Shown in pieces: positions 40,726 to 51,322 of a stretch of DNA of 64,000 bases. The position numbers and the translations under genes were made by a program. How positions within the stretch are numbered: the first letter of the stretch is position 1; every line of letters begins with the position of its first letter. The notes beneath the pieces are model-generated. The model was not told the origin of the DNA. It worked only from the letters and a program-made list of their open reading frames with translations, and ran no database searches. The DNA lies in assembly GCF_024721605.1 (NCBI RefSeq), contig NZ_CP102630.1, forward strand, positions 1,488,001 to 1,552,000, written 5' to 3'. Source of the DNA: Sphingomicrobium flavum (lineage in GTDB: Bacteria; Pseudomonadota; Alphaproteobacteria; Sphingomonadales; Sphingomonadaceae).

Positions 40726-41585
40726 CAGTTCGCGCCCTCTTCATCGCGCAGTTCGTCCACCGGCAGCGGCATGCGCGCGATCGCCTGCCCCTCGATCCGA
40801 AGATCATAACGCTTCACGCCAATGCCCAGCATCGCCGATTGGCGGTCCTTCTTCATGAAGGCGGCCAACGCATCGGATGCGGCTTTCTCACCCTCGGGCA
40901 AGGCCAAGATCTCGCCCGAATTGACGTTGAGGTCCCAGCGCCGCCCGCCGACCCAGCGCGCGGAGGCCAGTTGGTTCTTGAGCGCCGGCTCGCGATCGAG
41001 GATTCGCGAAAGCATCTGGTAATGACGCGGCGCATCGGGGCCTATCAGCAGCAGCAGTTCGGGCATTTCGGACACCTTGACCCGATCGAGCACCACACCG
41101 TCGGCATCGACCAGCATCAGCCGGCTATCGCGTTGCCAGATGGCGGCAGGCTCGCGTTCGACAATGTCGATCACCAGCGTGTCGGGATAGCGGCGCGACA
41201 CGCGCGCATCGTCGACCCAGCCGAAGTCCAGCAGCTTTTCGCGCACCATCGCGGTATCGACCAGCGGCAGCGCGGTCGTGCGCTGCGCCAGTGCGATGCG
41301 GTAGACGGGCTCGGGGTCCATCCGCTCGATCCCCTGCACGTCGACGCTGCTGACCGTATAGCCCAGCTTGCCGATGCCCTCGCCCGCCGCCGTTGCCGCC
41401 TTCTGCGGCAGTTGCAGCGCGAACAGCACACCGATGGCGATCACCACCGCAAAGGCGACAAAGGCGAAGCGCGCCAGATGATCGGCGCTGCCGGGCGTTG
41501 CCGGACGCTTGGCGGCCGCCGTGCGCTTGGGCGCAGCCTTGCGGCGCACCGGCGCCTTGCGCCTGATTTGCTTCCTGGCGCTCAC
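40725..41585 (-). CDS. ftsQ: Cell division protein FtsQ
   Basis: A 286-residue bitopic protein with a basic cytoplasmic tail (KQIRRKAPVRRKAAPKRTAA), one helix (LARFAFVAFAVVIAIGVLFA), then a POTRA domain starting YTVSSVDVQGIERMDPEP. It connects FtsBL and FtsW/I at the septum. Overlaps ddlB by four bases. Confidence 0.94.
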   Translation of the reverse strand: MSARKQIRRKAPVRRKAAPKRTAAAKRPATPGSADHLARFAFVAFAVVIAIGVLFALQLPQKAATAAGEGIGKLGYTVSSVDVQGIERMDPEPVYRIALAQRTTALPLVDTAMVREKLLDFGWVDDARVSRRYPDTLVIDIVEREPAAIWQRDSRLMLVDADGVVLDRVKVSEMPELLLLIGPDAPRHYQMLSRILDREPALKNQLASARWVGGRRWDLNVNSGEILALPEGEKAASDALAAFMKKDRQSAMLGIGVKRYDLRIEGQAIARMPLPVDELRDEEGAN

Positions 41586-42517
41586 CCTTCCAGCGCCTCC
41601 GCAATGATCTTCTCGACCAGTTCGCCATAGGAAATGCCGATAGCCTGCGCCTGTTCAGGCACCAGGCTCAAGGGCGTCATGCCGGGCTGCGTGTTGGTCT
41701 CCAGGAGGAAGATTCCGTCCGCGCCCTTCTCGTCATCCCAGCGGAAATCGCTGCGCGACACACCCTTGCAGCCCAGGATGCGATGCGCCTCGACCGCATG
41801 GCGCTTCATGATTTCGGCAATCTCCTCGGGAATCTGCGCGGGGCAGACATGGTCGGTCTTCCCGTCCGTATATTTGGCTTCATAATCGTACCAGCCGGCC
41901 TTGGGCTTCAGCTCGGTGACGCAAAAAGGCTGATCCCCCATCACCGCCACGGTCAGCTCGCGCCCCTCGATATATTTCTCCGCCAGCAGGCTGTCGAAAT
42001 CCTGCCACGGCCCCCTGGCCTTGGCCGAAATGGGATGGCCGTAATTCGATTCATCGGTGACGATGGCGATCCCCACCGAACTGCCCTCATTGACCGGCTT
42101 CAAGACAAAGGGCCGCGCCATCGGATCGCCTTCATATAGCGAGGCGCTCTCCACCACCCGGCCCGGCGGCATCGGAATGCCATGCGGCTCCAGCACCGCC
42201 TTGGTCAGCTGCTTGTCGATGGCGACGGCAGAAGTGGTCACCCCCGAATGGGTATAAGGAATATGCATGATCTCCAGCAGGCCCTGCACACTGCCATCCT
42301 CGCCCGGCGTGCCATGCAGCGCATTGAACACCACATCGGGCCGCAGCCCCGCCAGCACGGCGGCAACATTCCGGTCCATGTCCACGGCGGTCACATTGGC
42401 CCAGCCCCGCTCTTCCAGCGCCGCGACCACTCCCTGCCCGCTCATCAGCGAGACCTCGCGCTCAGCCGACCAGCCGCCCATCAGCACAACAACATGAAGA
42501 TCTTTATTCAACGCCAA
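41582..42517 (-). CDS. ddlB: D-alanine--D-alanine ligase
   Basis: ATP-grasp enzyme that makes the D-Ala-D-Ala dipeptide of peptidoglycan. The 311 residues show VLMGGWSAEREVSLMSGQGV, KPVNEGSSVGIAIVTDE and the C-terminal LLETNTQPGMTPLSLVPEQA. The start is TTG, with AAGGGAAG upstream. A palindromic repeat fills the gap to murB, unlike the overlapping junction on its other side. Confidence 0.95.
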   Translation of the reverse strand: MALNKDLHVVVLMGGWSAEREVSLMSGQGVVAALEERGWANVTAVDMDRNVAAVLAGLRPDVVFNALHGTPGEDGSVQGLLEIMHIPYTHSGVTTSAVAIDKQLTKAVLEPHGIPMPPGRVVESASLYEGDPMARPFVLKPVNEGSSVGIAIVTDESNYGHPISAKARGPWQDFDSLLAEKYIEGRELTVAVMGDQPFCVTELKPKAGWYDYEAKYTDGKTDHVCPAQIPEEIAEIMKRHAVEAHRILGCKGVSRSDFRWDDEKGADGIFLLETNTQPGMTPLSLVPEQAQAIGISYGELVEKIIAEALEG

Positions 42518-42534
42518 ACTTCCCTTGCATTCCC

Positions 42535-42616
42535 GTCGCCCCTGCGAAGGCAGGAGCCGATGTCAGCCCGCATGCATGACGTCCAAGGCATAGGCTCCTG
42601 CCTGCGCAGGAGCGAC
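42535..42616. repeat. Palindromic dispersed repeat, copy 2 (REP/BIME-like)
   Basis: GTCGCCCCTGCGAAGGCAGG at the left and CCTGCGCAGGAGCGAC at the right, 82 bp, with compensating changes (AGGAGCC and GGCTCCT) that preserve pairing. It lies between murB and ddlB inside the dcw cluster. Confidence 0.85.
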
Positions 42617-42628
42617 GGTTTTTATTAG

Positions 42629-43516
42629 TCACCTGCGCCCCACTCTCTGGATTTCCCATTCCAGATCAACACCTGAATGGTCTTTCACGCGCCGCCGCAC
42701 CTCGTCGCCCAGATCCTCGATGTCCGCAGCACTCGCTTCGCCGAGATTGATGAGGAAGTTGCAATGTTTCTCGCTGACCTGCGCATCGCCGCGCGTCAGC
42801 CCCCGGCACCCGGCAGCATCGACATGCTCCCACGCCTTGCCTTCGTTCGGATTTTTGAAGGTCGATCCACCCGTCTTGGTGCGCACCGGCTGCGAAGCCT
42901 CGCGCGCTGCCTGGATACGGTCCATCTCGGCCTGGATGACCTCGGGCTTTTCAGGATGCCCCCGCAGCGTCGCCGACACCACGATCGCGCCCTCGGGCAA
43001 TTCCGAATGGCGATAGCTATAGCCAAGTTCCGCATTGCCGAGCGTTTTCAGTGTCCCGTCGCGCAGCACCACATCCGCTTCGATCAAGATCTCGCAGGTC
43101 TCGCGCCCATAGGCCCCGCCATTCATCCGCACGAATCCGCCGACCGTGCCGGGGATGGAGCGCAAAAATTCAATCCCGCCAATCCCCGCATCGCGCGCGG
43201 CGGAGGAAACGAGGATGCCATGCGCCCCGCCCCCGCATTTCAGCGTCACCTCGTCCAGCTGCTCGACCGTGGCAAAGGCCTTGCCCAGCTTGATCACCAC
43301 GCCCGGCACCCCGCCATCGCGGATGATCATGTTGGACCCCAGCCCCAGTCCCATCACCGGCATGTCGGGATCAAGCGCGGCAAGGAATTGCTGCAGATCT
43401 TCAAGGTCCGCCGGCTCGAACAGCCAGTCGGCATGCCCGCCCGCCTTGAACCAGACCAGCTTGGCCAGCGGTGCATCCTTGGTAAGCTTGCCCCGGACGG
43501 GCGGCATATCGGTCAT
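42629..43516 (-). CDS. murB: UDP-N-acetylenolpyruvoylglucosamine reductase
   Basis: FAD-dependent reductase completing UDP-MurNAc. The 295 residues contain [39 protein letters not shown], the [20 protein letters not shown] motif and [20 protein letters not shown], features of the MurB type I form. Start at [12 protein letters not shown] overlaps the murC stop by four bases. Confidence 0.96.
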   Translation of the reverse strand: MTDMPPVRGKLTKDAPLAKLVWFKAGGHADWLFEPADLEDLQQFLAALDPDMPVMGLGLGSNMIIRDGGVPGVVIKLGKAFATVEQLDEVTLKCGGGAHGILVSSAARDAGIGGIEFLRSIPGTVGGFVRMNGGAYGRETCEILIEADVVLRDGTLKTLGNAELGYSYRHSELPEGAIVVSATLRGHPEKPEVIQAEMDRIQAAREASQPVRTKTGGSTFKNPNEGKAWEHVDAAGCRGLTRGDAQVSEKHCNFLINLGEASAADIEDLGDEVRRRVKDHSGVDLEWEIQRVGRR

Positions 43517-44931
43517 TTGGACGCGCGAGCCTCCTTGATGCCAGCCTCCAGCCGCGCCGCCCAGCCGGTGATGTCGCCAGCGCCCATGCACAGGATGATA
43601 TCGCCCTTGGCGGCAATGTCGCGCAGCGCTTCGGCAAGGTCGGCTTCGTCGGCGACGGTGCGCGCCATGCGATGCCCGCGCGCGCGCAGCCCTTCGACCA
43701 AGGCCGCGCTATCCACGCCTTCGATCGGCTCTTCGCCCGCCTCGTAGACCGGCGTCACCATCACGATATCGGCCTCGTTAAAGGCGGTCTGGAAATCATC
43801 CATCAAATCATTGAGGCGCGTATAGCGATGCGGCTGCGCCACCGCGATCACGCGCCCGCCTTCGGGGACGGCGCTGCGCGCGGCTTCGAGCGCTGCGCGA
43901 ATTTCCACCGGATGGTGGGCATAATCATCGATGATCACCGCGCCGCCCACTTCACCAACCTTGCTGAAGCGCCGCTTGACGCCGTCGAAGCTCTTGAAGC
44001 CGTCGCGGATCTGGTCTTCCGAGCATCCCAGTTCCATCGCCGCGCCAATCGCCGCCAACGCATTCTGGACATTATGCTTGCCCGGAATGGGGACATGGAT
44101 GTCCTTCATCGTGGTGACTTCACCATCGCGGTCGGTATGCACCACGTCGAAGCAGGTGCCACCCAGTTCGGGCCGCACATTGTCGGCGCGCAAATCCGCC
44201 TGCGCGGAAAAGCCATAGGTGCGGATGCGCCGGTCCTGCACCTTGCCGATCACATTCTGCACTTCAGGATGGTCGATGCACATCACGGCCAGCCCGTAAA
44301 AGGGCACATTCTCGACGAACTGGCAGAAGGCCGCCTTCACTTCATCGAACCCGCCATAATGGTCGAGATGTTCGGGATCGATATTGGTAACGATGGCGAT
44401 CGTCCCATCGAGGCGCAGGAAGCTCCCGTCGCTCTCGTCGGCCTCGACCACCATCCAGTCCGATTTGCCGAGCCGCGCATTGGAACCATAGCGATTGATG
44501 ATGCCGCCATTGATGACGGTAGGATCGATCCCGCACGCATCCAGCAGCGCCGCCACCATGCTGGTCGTCGTCGTCTTGCCGTGCGTGCCCGCGACCGCAA
44601 TGGTCTGCTGCATGCGCATCAGTTCGGCCAGCATCTCGCTGCGCTTGACTAGCGGCAGGCGTTTTTCCTCGGCCGCCTGCACTTCGGGATTGGCGCGGCG
44701 AATGGCGGTCGAACAGACCACCACCTGTGCATCCCCCAGATTGGCGGCGTCATGGCCGATATGGATGGGAATGCCCGCATCGCGCAATTTCTGCACCACC
44801 GGCCCGTCCTTCATGTCACTGCCCTGCACCTTGTAGCCCAATTGGTGCATCACCTCGGCAATGCCCGACATGCCGATGCCGCCAATGCCGACAAAGTGAA
44901 TGGTGCCCAGTTCGCGTCCCAACGCCTTCAT
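43513..44931 (-). CDS. murC: UDP-N-acetylmuramate--L-alanine ligase
   Basis: First amino acid ligase of the wall precursor. The 472 residues carry [20 protein letters not shown] at the start, the P-loop [20 protein letters not shown] and [19 protein letters not shown]. Start overlaps murG stop by four bases; a longer frame upstream lies inside murG. Confidence 0.97.
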   Translation of the reverse strand: MKALGRELGTIHFVGIGGIGMSGIAEVMHQLGYKVQGSDMKDGPVVQKLRDAGIPIHIGHDAANLGDAQVVVCSTAIRRANPEVQAAEEKRLPLVKRSEMLAELMRMQQTIAVAGTHGKTTTTSMVAALLDACGIDPTVINGGIINRYGSNARLGKSDWMVVEADESDGSFLRLDGTIAIVTNIDPEHLDHYGGFDEVKAAFCQFVENVPFYGLAVMCIDHPEVQNVIGKVQDRRIRTYGFSAQADLRADNVRPELGGTCFDVVHTDRDGEVTTMKDIHVPIPGKHNVQNALAAIGAAMELGCSEDQIRDGFKSFDGVKRRFSKVGEVGGAVIIDDYAHHPVEIRAALEAARSAVPEGGRVIAVAQPHRYTRLNDLMDDFQTAFNEADIVMVTPVYEAGEEPIEGVDSAALVEGLRARGHRMARTVADEADLAEALRDIAAKGDIILCMGAGDITGWAARLEAGIKEARASK

Positions 44932-46085
44932 GCCGGCACCCCCATTCCGCTGGCCCTTGGCGCGGGTCGTGCCCTGGCTCCCACCGGGTCGGTCGGCAGC
45001 GGATTGTCGCCCGCGCCCACCCGCTCGACCAGATCGGCCAATTCTTCCGCAGCGCGCGGCTTGCCGATCGACAGGCTGCGCTGCGCTGCATTGGCAAGCG
45101 CCTGCGGGTCGCTGCAAATCTCGGCCAGTTGCGCCGCCAGCGTTTCGGGCGTGAAATTGGACTGGCGGATCATCCGCGCCCCGCCACCCTCGGCCATGTC
45201 CATCGCATTATAGGTCTGGTGATCGTCGGTCGCGCTCGGCAGCGGGATCAGGATGGCAGGCCGCCCCGCCACGGTCAGCTCGGCAATGGTCGAAGCTCCT
45301 GCGCGCGCAATGATCAGATGCGCCTCACCGATGCGCGTCGGCATATCCTCGATATAGGTCATGGTTTCGGCGGGGATATCCAGATCGACATAGGTCTGCC
45401 GCACCTCGTCGATATCCTCGGCCCGGCATTGCTGCACGATGTTGAGCCGATGCTTCAATTCGTCGGGCAGCATGCCCATCGCCGCCGGCACCACCTCGCC
45501 CAAAATCGTCGCCCCCTGGCTACCGCCAGTGACAAGGATATGCAGCGGGCTCGTCTCGTCAAAGGCCGGATAGGGGATTTCCCCCAGCCGCCGCACCTCG
45601 GCGCGCACCGGATTGCCGACCAGCACGGCTTTCCTCGGATCCTTCAGCCCCTGCACTTTCTTGTAGGCGGTCGCCACCGCCTTGGCCTTGCCCGCCAGTG
45701 CGCGATTGACGCGCCCCAGCACGGCATTCTGCTCATGCAGCAGGGTCGGCACACCGCGCCGCTGCGCCGCCAGCAGGCTTGGCATGGCCGGATAGCCGCC
45801 AAAGCCAATCACCACGTCGGGCGGGAAGGCGTCATAGAGCTCGCCCGCCGCCTTGGTGCCCTTGTAGATGCCCCAAATGGTCTTGATCGGCCCGAAGATG
45901 CCCCCCTCCATCCGCCCGGCGGGCAAGACATGGGTTTCCACCTCGTCAAAAATGGCCGGAATTTTGGCACCGCGCGCGTCGGTCACCAGCATCACGCCAT
46001 GCCCGCGCCGCTTCAGCTCATCGGCCAGCGCATGTGCCGGCATCATATGGCCGCCCGTTCCGCCCGCGGCGAGGATCACATTCAT
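44928..46085 (-). CDS. murG: Lipid II synthase MurG
   Basis: Glycosyltransferase that adds GlcNAc to lipid I at the inner face of the membrane. The 385-residue protein shows [38 protein letters not shown] and [18 protein letters not shown], then [18 protein letters not shown]. The C-terminus carries an extra tail of about 20 residues rich in Arg, Pro and Ala. Starts at MNVILAAGG, overlapping ftsW by four bases. Confidence 0.96.
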   Translation of the reverse strand: MNVILAAGGTGGHMMPAHALADELKRRGHGVMLVTDARGAKIPAIFDEVETHVLPAGRMEGGIFGPIKTIWGIYKGTKAAGELYDAFPPDVVIGFGGYPAMPSLLAAQRRGVPTLLHEQNAVLGRVNRALAGKAKAVATAYKKVQGLKDPRKAVLVGNPVRAEVRRLGEIPYPAFDETSPLHILVTGGSQGATILGEVVPAAMGMLPDELKHRLNIVQQCRAEDIDEVRQTYVDLDIPAETMTYIEDMPTRIGEAHLIIARAGASTIAELTVAGRPAILIPLPSATDDHQTYNAMDMAEGGGARMIRQSNFTPETLAAQLAEICSDPQALANAAQRSLSIGKPRAAEELADLVERVGAGDNPLPTDPVGARARPAPRASGMGVPA

Positions 46086-47254
46086 TGACCGCTCCATTTG
46101 ACCACATAGGGTGATCGATTGAGATAGGGGTTGGCGCGCGTGAAGGCGAGCAGCAATCCGATCATGATCGACAAGGCCAGCATGGACGATCCGCCATAGG
46201 ATATGAAGGGCAAGGTCATACCCTTGGACGGCGCGATCTGCACATTGACCGCCATGTTGATAAAGGCCTGGAGCCCAAACATGATCACCAGCCCCGAAGC
46301 CGCCAATATGGCAAAGGGTTCCTGCTCATCGAGGAGGCGGATCAGCACCCGCGCCATGATGGCCAGATAAAGCGCCGCAATCACCAAGCAGGCAATCAGC
46401 CCGAATTCCTCGCCAATGACCGAGAAAATATAATCGGTATGCGGCTCGGGCAGCGTGAACTTGTAACGCCCCGCCCCCGGCCCCACGCCGAACAGCCCGC
46501 CTGCGGTCAACGTGCGCATGGCGTTTTCGGTCTGGAAATTATCGCCCTCGCCAAACAGGAAGCCGTCGATACGCGTGGTCGCCACGTCATAGAAGAAGTA
46601 GGCCAGCACCACGCAGACGATCCCGGCCACCGCCATCCCGCCGAGCAAGCGCAGATTGGCCCCGGCCAGCGCGAACATCGCCGCCCAGACCGCTGCGAAG
46701 ATGACCGTCGATCCGAAATCGGGCTGCAGCATCAACAGCACCCCGACCATGCCGCACAGGCCAGCGGTGATCACGCCCGTAGGCAGCCCCTTGCCCTTCA
46801 TCGAAAAGAGCCAGGCCAGCGTGACGACATAGAATGGCTTCAAAAATTCCGAGGGCTGGAAACCGGTAATGCCGACATCGATCCAGCGCTGCGCCCCGTT
46901 GCGCTCAAAGCCCACCAGCGGCACCAGCGCCAGCGCGACGAACATGATCCCCGCCCCGATCAGGCTCAAGCGCCGCGCGCTTTCGCGGTCCAGCATTGAG
47001 ATGATCAGCATCAGCGGGATCGACACCGCGATCCATGCAATCTGCCGATAGAAGAAGTAGAGTTCGGGAAAGGTCACATTGCCCCCCGACAGACGCCGCG
47101 CGCCCGCCGGACTGCCGGCCGCCACCGCAATCAGCCCGATGCCGATAAGCAGTGCAATCATGAGCAGCAGAACCTTGTCCACTTCCCAGAACCAGCGCCC
47201 CAGCGCGGACCGGTCGGCGCGCCCGTAACGGGCCTTGTCGGCAATCCCGATCAT
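46082..47254 (-). CDS. ftsW: Septal peptidoglycan glycosyltransferase FtsW
   Basis: SEDS-family polymerase with ten helices. The 390 residues contain RQIAWIAVSIPLMLIISMLD, GVGPGAGRYKFTLPEPHTDY and GLQAFINMAVNVQIAPSKGM then TLPFISYGGSSML, matching FtsW rather than RodA by context beside ftsI and murG. Overlaps murD by four bases. Confidence 0.95.
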   Translation of the reverse strand: MIGIADKARYGRADRSALGRWFWEVDKVLLLMIALLIGIGLIAVAAGSPAGARRLSGGNVTFPELYFFYRQIAWIAVSIPLMLIISMLDRESARRLSLIGAGIMFVALALVPLVGFERNGAQRWIDVGITGFQPSEFLKPFYVVTLAWLFSMKGKGLPTGVITAGLCGMVGVLLMLQPDFGSTVIFAAVWAAMFALAGANLRLLGGMAVAGIVCVVLAYFFYDVATTRIDGFLFGEGDNFQTENAMRTLTAGGLFGVGPGAGRYKFTLPEPHTDYIFSVIGEEFGLIACLVIAALYLAIMARVLIRLLDEQEPFAILAASGLVIMFGLQAFINMAVNVQIAPSKGMTLPFISYGGSSMLALSIMIGLLLAFTRANPYLNRSPYVVKWSGQ

Positions 47255-48465
47255 AAGCCCTCCACCGCGGCCTTGAACACATCGCCGCGATGCTCGAAAT
47301 TGTCGAACTGGTCGAAGCTGGCGCAAGCGGGCGACAGCAGGACGGTATCGCCGTCTTTTGCATCCGCCGCCGCCTGTTTCACCGCTTCGTCCATGGTCCC
47401 ACATTGGACAGCATCGAGCCGCCCTTCAAGCAGCTTGGCAAAGAGCGGCGCCGCCTCCCCGATCAGATAGGCCCGCGCCACATTGCCAAAATGCGGCGCC
47501 AGGTCATTCAGGCTGTCGGTCTTGGCCTGCCCGCCCGCAATCCAGCGAATGCGTGGATAGGCTGCCAGCGCCGGCGCGGTCGCCGTCGGATTGGTCGCCT
47601 TGCTATCGTTGACGAACAGTACGCCCCCGCGCTCGGCCACCCGCTCCATCCGGTGCGCTAGCCCGGGATAGCTTTTCAGCCCGGCCTCAATCTCCGCCTG
47701 CTCCAGCCCCAACGCCGCGCAGGCCATCACCGCCGCAGCAGCGTTTTGCGCATTGTGCGGCCCCTGCAAGCTCGGCCAGTTGGACGTATCGAGCCCCGAT
47801 CCATCGGGCTCGATAATCGCCACGCCGTCCTCGGATTGCATCGCAAACAGCCGCTGCTTGGAGGCCGAATAGGCCTCGAAATCGTCATAGCGATCAAGAT
47901 GATCGGGAGTAATGTTGAGCAGGATCGCCACCTCGCAATCGAGGCTCTGCGTCAGGTCGATCTGGAAGCTGGACAATTCCAGCACATAGACCCCGCCCTG
48001 CGGCAGCGGCTCCTGCGCCAGGATGGGGATACCGATATTGCCCCCCATGCTGGTCGGTACGCCGGCTTCCTTCAATATGTGATGGATGAGCGCCGTCGTC
48101 GTCGATTTGCCATTGGTCCCGGTAATGCCGACCACGCTGTGCGCGGGCAATTTGCCGCGCGCCAGCGCGAACAATTCCACATCGCCGATGATCGGCACGC
48201 CCGCCGCGCGCGCCATGTCAGCGATCCAGTGGTTGTTGATGGGCACGCCGGGCGACACGATCAGCGCGTCATGGCCCTCAAGCCCCTCAGCTTCGAAATC
48301 CACCCGCGTCGCGAAGGGCGATGCCTTTCCCCGAGCTTCCTCCTTGGCATCCCAGCACGCCACCTTGGCACCCGATTTTATGAGCGCCTCGACCGTCGCC
48401 AGCCCCGATCGCGCCAGCCCGTAAACGGCGTAGGATTTGCCTTTCCAACTGTCCGATAGGATCAC
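47251..48465 (-). CDS. murD: UDP-N-acetylmuramoyl-L-alanine--D-glutamate ligase
   Basis: Adds D-Glu to the wall precursor. The 404 residues include KSYAVYGLARSGLATVEALI, the P-loop VVGITGTNGKSTTTALIHHI, and NDSKATNPTATAPALAAYP. The start is GTG, with GGGGGTGAAG upstream. A palindromic repeat lies between it and mraY. Confidence 0.96.
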   Translation of the reverse strand: MILSDSWKGKSYAVYGLARSGLATVEALIKSGAKVACWDAKEEARGKASPFATRVDFEAEGLEGHDALIVSPGVPINNHWIADMARAAGVPIIGDVELFALARGKLPAHSVVGITGTNGKSTTTALIHHILKEAGVPTSMGGNIGIPILAQEPLPQGGVYVLELSSFQIDLTQSLDCEVAILLNITPDHLDRYDDFEAYSASKQRLFAMQSEDGVAIIEPDGSGLDTSNWPSLQGPHNAQNAAAAVMACAALGLEQAEIEAGLKSYPGLAHRMERVAERGGVLFVNDSKATNPTATAPALAAYPRIRWIAGGQAKTDSLNDLAPHFGNVARAYLIGEAAPLFAKLLEGRLDAVQCGTMDEAVKQAAADAKDGDTVLLSPACASFDQFDNFEHRGDVFKAAVEGL

Positions 48466-48483
48466 CGCACTTCACCCCCGCCC

Positions 48484-48578
48484 GTCGTCTCTGCGAAGGC
48501 AGGGACCCATGCCATGGAGAAATGCGACGGGCCTTCAGCAAGCGAACTGACATAGGCCCCTGCCTTCGCAGGGGCGAC
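48484..48578. repeat. Palindromic dispersed repeat, copy 3 (REP/BIME-like)
   Basis: GTCGTCTCTGCGAAGGCAGG at the left and CCTTCGCAGGGGCGAC at the right, 95 bp, matching copy 1 in size and ends. It sits between mraY and murD in the dcw cluster. Confidence 0.85.
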
Positions 48579-48607
48579 GGAAAGAAAGTCAGGCCGACAA
48601 AGGCCCC

Positions 48608-49678
48608 TCACCGCAGCTTCAGCGTGCTGAGGCCCGCCAGCGCCAGCACGAAGCTGATGATCCAGAAGCGGATCACCACGGTCGGCTCGGACCAGCCAAG
48701 CTGTTCGAAATGATGATGGATGGGCGCCATGCGAAAGACCCGCTTGCCGGTGCGCTTGTAGAAGAAGACCTGCACCACCACGCTGACCGCTTCGAGCACG
48801 AACAGCCCGCCGATGATCGCCAGCACGAATTCATGATGCGTCGCCACCGCGACCGCGCCCAGCGCCCCGCCCAAAGCAAGGCTGCCCGTATCGCCCATGA
48901 AGACCGCGGCAGGCGGCGCGTTGAACCACAGGAAGGCCAGCCCCGCGCCCACGATCGCCAGCAGCAGCACCGTCAGATCGCCCACGCCCAGCACGTTGGG
49001 AATGCCAAGATACTCGGCGAAGATGGCATTTCCCACCAGATAAGCGATCAGGGTGAAGGCCACGCTTGCAATGATCACCGGCATGGTCGCCAGCCCGTCC
49101 AGCCCGTCGGTCAGATTGACCGCATTGCCGAACGCCACGATCACGAAAGCGCCGAAGGGAATGTAGAGCCAGCCAATATCGAACACCGCCCCCTGCACGA
49201 AAGGCAGATAAAGGTTCGTCCCGCTAATCCGCACCATCGCCCAGGTGGCAAAACCGGCGATGGCAAATTCCAGCAGCAGCCGCATCTTGGCGCTGATGCC
49301 GCCATGGTGGCGTTTCTTCACCTTTGCATAATCGTCCATGAAGCCGATCGCGCCAAAGCCCAGCGTCACCATCAGGCAGGCCCAGACATAGGGATTGGTG
49401 AGGTCCATCCACAACAGGACCGAGATGACCACTGAAATCAGGATCAGCAGCCCGCCCATGGTCGGCGTGCCGCGCTTGGAAAGATGGCTCTGTGGCCCGT
49501 CGGCGCGGATCGGCTGGCCCTTGCCCTGCTTGGCGCGCAGCCAGCGGATCAGTGGCGGGCCCAGAAACAGCCCGATGATCAGCGCCGTTGCGGTCGCCGC
49601 ACCCGCGCGAAAGGTGATGTAGCGGATGAGGTTGAGGATCCCGGGGAATCCAAGCTGTTCGGCAAGAAGATAGAGCAT
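48608..49678 (-). CDS. mraY: Phospho-MurNAc-pentapeptide transferase
   Basis: Integral membrane enzyme that makes lipid I. The 356 residues show ten helices and the conserved cytoplasmic segments [36 protein letters not shown] and [19 protein letters not shown], and the HHHFE motif in [14 protein letters not shown]. It is separated from murF by a 269-bp nested palindrome. Confidence 0.97.
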   Translation of the reverse strand: MLYLLAEQLGFPGILNLIRYITFRAGAATATALIIGLFLGPPLIRWLRAKQGKGQPIRADGPQSHLSKRGTPTMGGLLILISVVISVLLWMDLTNPYVWACLMVTLGFGAIGFMDDYAKVKKRHHGGISAKMRLLLEFAIAGFATWAMVRISGTNLYLPFVQGAVFDIGWLYIPFGAFVIVAFGNAVNLTDGLDGLATMPVIIASVAFTLIAYLVGNAIFAEYLGIPNVLGVGDLTVLLLAIVGAGLAFLWFNAPPAAVFMGDTGSLALGGALGAVAVATHHEFVLAIIGGLFVLEAVSVVVQVFFYKRTGKRVFRMAPIHHHFEQLGWSEPTVVIRFWIISFVLALAGLSTLKLR

Positions 49679-49680
49679 TT

Positions 49681-49949
49681 AGGGCCTACCTCCGGGCCCA
49701 GCGAGGCACATGACACCGCGCTCGCCGGGACGCCTGCTAGGAAATGATCGCAGTGCGGAGCGGCCGCTCCGGACAAGATTGTTGACGACGCAGGCGCCCG
49801 GCGATGCGGTGCCCGAAGGGTGGGACAGATAACCGCTCTGACGCGCTCCCTTGCGCGCCCGATAGCCATTGCTATCGGGACTTACTCGCTCACTCTCAGA
49901 TCGGTTATCTGTCACCATCATGTCCTCGCTGGGCCCGCAGGTAGGCCCT
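49681..49949. repeat. Nested palindromic element between murF and mraY (MITE-like)
   Basis: Outer arms (49681-49713 and 49918-49949) are inverted repeats of 32-33 bases starting AGGGCCTACCT and containing CGGGCCCAGCGAGG, with one substitution and one indel. Inside are ACAGATAACCG-type arms of 17 bases (49825-49841 and 49896-49912, 16 matching), and at the centre CCCGATAGC-CATT-GCTATCGGG (49858-49879). No coding frame is supported. The right arm overlaps the last base of the murF stop codon. No clear target duplication is seen. Confidence 0.75.
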
Positions 49950-51322
49950 TAGCGGCCCCCTGCCAGTGCATCGACCAACTTGGCAAGCCCCACCGAATTG
50001 CTGGCCTTGACCAAAATCGCGTCGCCCGGGCGAATGATCGCCTTGGCCGCGTCGGTTGCCTTGGCGGCGCTTTCCACCCGCGCCAGGGGAATCGCGCCGG
50101 CCAGCGCGGCTTCGAGCGGCGCCATTTCATTGCCCACCAGCACCAATTGCTCGACGCCCGCATCGCGGATCGGCCCGGCAAGGTCGGCATGCAGCCGCGC
50201 ACTTTCGGCGCCCAATTCCTTCATTGCGCCCAGCACTGCCACCTTGCGACCGTCTTCCTTGGCCAGCGCCTGCAGAGTCGCCACCATGCTGGCCGAATTG
50301 GCGTTATAGCTTTCATCGATCAGCAGCGCCTCGCCGCCATCGACATCGATAACGTGCCGCTCGCCGCGACCCTTGAGGCCCTCCATGTCGGCCAGCGCGA
50401 GCCCTGCCTGCGCCACATCGCCGCCCGCTGCCTCGACCGCAGCCATGACGGCCAGCGAATTGGTCACCCAATGCCCGCCGCGCTGAGCGATTGTATAGGT
50501 CACTTCGCGCTCCCGCAGCCGCGCCGTCACCAGGCTCCCGCCCGAACGCGCATCGACGGCATGGACCAGCGCCGCATCGGCTTCGCGCGATCCGAAGGTC
50601 AGCACGGTCTGCGCCTTGCCCTTTGCCGCCTTGAGCAGCTGGTCGCGCTGCGGGCTGTCTTCGGGCACGATTGCGGTGCCGCCTTCTTCCAGCCCGTCGA
50701 AGATCTCCGCCTTGGCATCGGCAATCGCTTCGATGGTGCCCAGATTTTCGATATGCGCCGGGGCGATGGCGGTGATGACCGCGATGTGCGGGCGCACCAG
50801 CCGGGTCAGCTGGCTGATCTCGCCGGCATGGTTCATGCCCATTTCCAGCACCGCATAGCGGCTGTCGCGCGGCATCCGCGCCAGGCTCAGCGGTACGCCG
50901 GTATGGTTGTTATAGCTTTTGACCGAACAATGGGTCCGCCCCCGCGCCGAACGTTCGAGCGCGCAATGCATCGCTTCCTTGGTCGACGTCTTGCCGACCG
51001 ATCCCGTCACGCCGATGACGACGGCATCATCGCTCAGCCGCGCCCGCGCCGTGCGCGCCATGGCATCGAGCGCTGCAGCCACATCATCGACGCGCACATG
51101 CGGCCCGTCCACTTCCTCGCTGACCAGCACGCCATGTGCGCCCTGCTGAAAAGCGGCGGCAACGAACTTGTGCCCGTCATGCACCGTGCCCGGCATGGCC
51201 ACGAACAGGTCGCCCGGCTGCACTTCGCGGCTGTCGAAGGTCACCCCGCCCACGGTGAAGTCACCATGGACGCTACCGCCCGTCGCCTCGGCGATTTCAG
51301 TTGCGGTCCACAGCATTGTCAT
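49949..51322 (-). CDS. murF: UDP-MurNAc-tripeptide--D-Ala-D-Ala ligase
   Basis: Completes the pentapeptide precursor. The 457 residues contain VIGVTGSVGKTSTKEAMHCA as P-loop, NNHTGVPLSLARMP and LLIDESYNANSASMVATLQA. The start overlaps the murE stop by four bases. Its stop codon lies at the edge of the nested palindrome. Confidence 0.96.
   Translation of the reverse strand: MTMLWTATEIAEATGGSVHGDFTVGGVTFDSREVQPGDLFVAMPGTVHDGHKFVAAAFQQGAHGVLVSEEVDGPHVRVDDVAAALDAMARTARARLSDDAVVIGVTGSVGKTSTKEAMHCALERSARGRTHCSVKSYNNHTGVPLSLARMPRDSRYAVLEMGMNHAGEISQLTRLVRPHIAVITAIAPAHIENLGTIEAIADAKAEIFDGLEEGGTAIVPEDSPQRDQLLKAAKGKAQTVLTFGSREADAALVHAVDARSGGSLVTARLREREVTYTIAQRGGHWVTNSLAVMAAVEAAGGDVAQAGLALADMEGLKGRGERHVIDVDGGEALLIDESYNANSASMVATLQALAKEDGRKVAVLGAMKELGAESARLHADLAGPIRDAGVEQLVLVGNEMAPLEAALAGAIPLARVESAAKATDAAKAIIRPGDAILVKASNSVGLAKLVDALAGGR

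Noticed and set aside
29649..48578. CRISPR-like repeats
   Set aside because: The repeats are long inverted units thousands of bases apart, without regular spacers.
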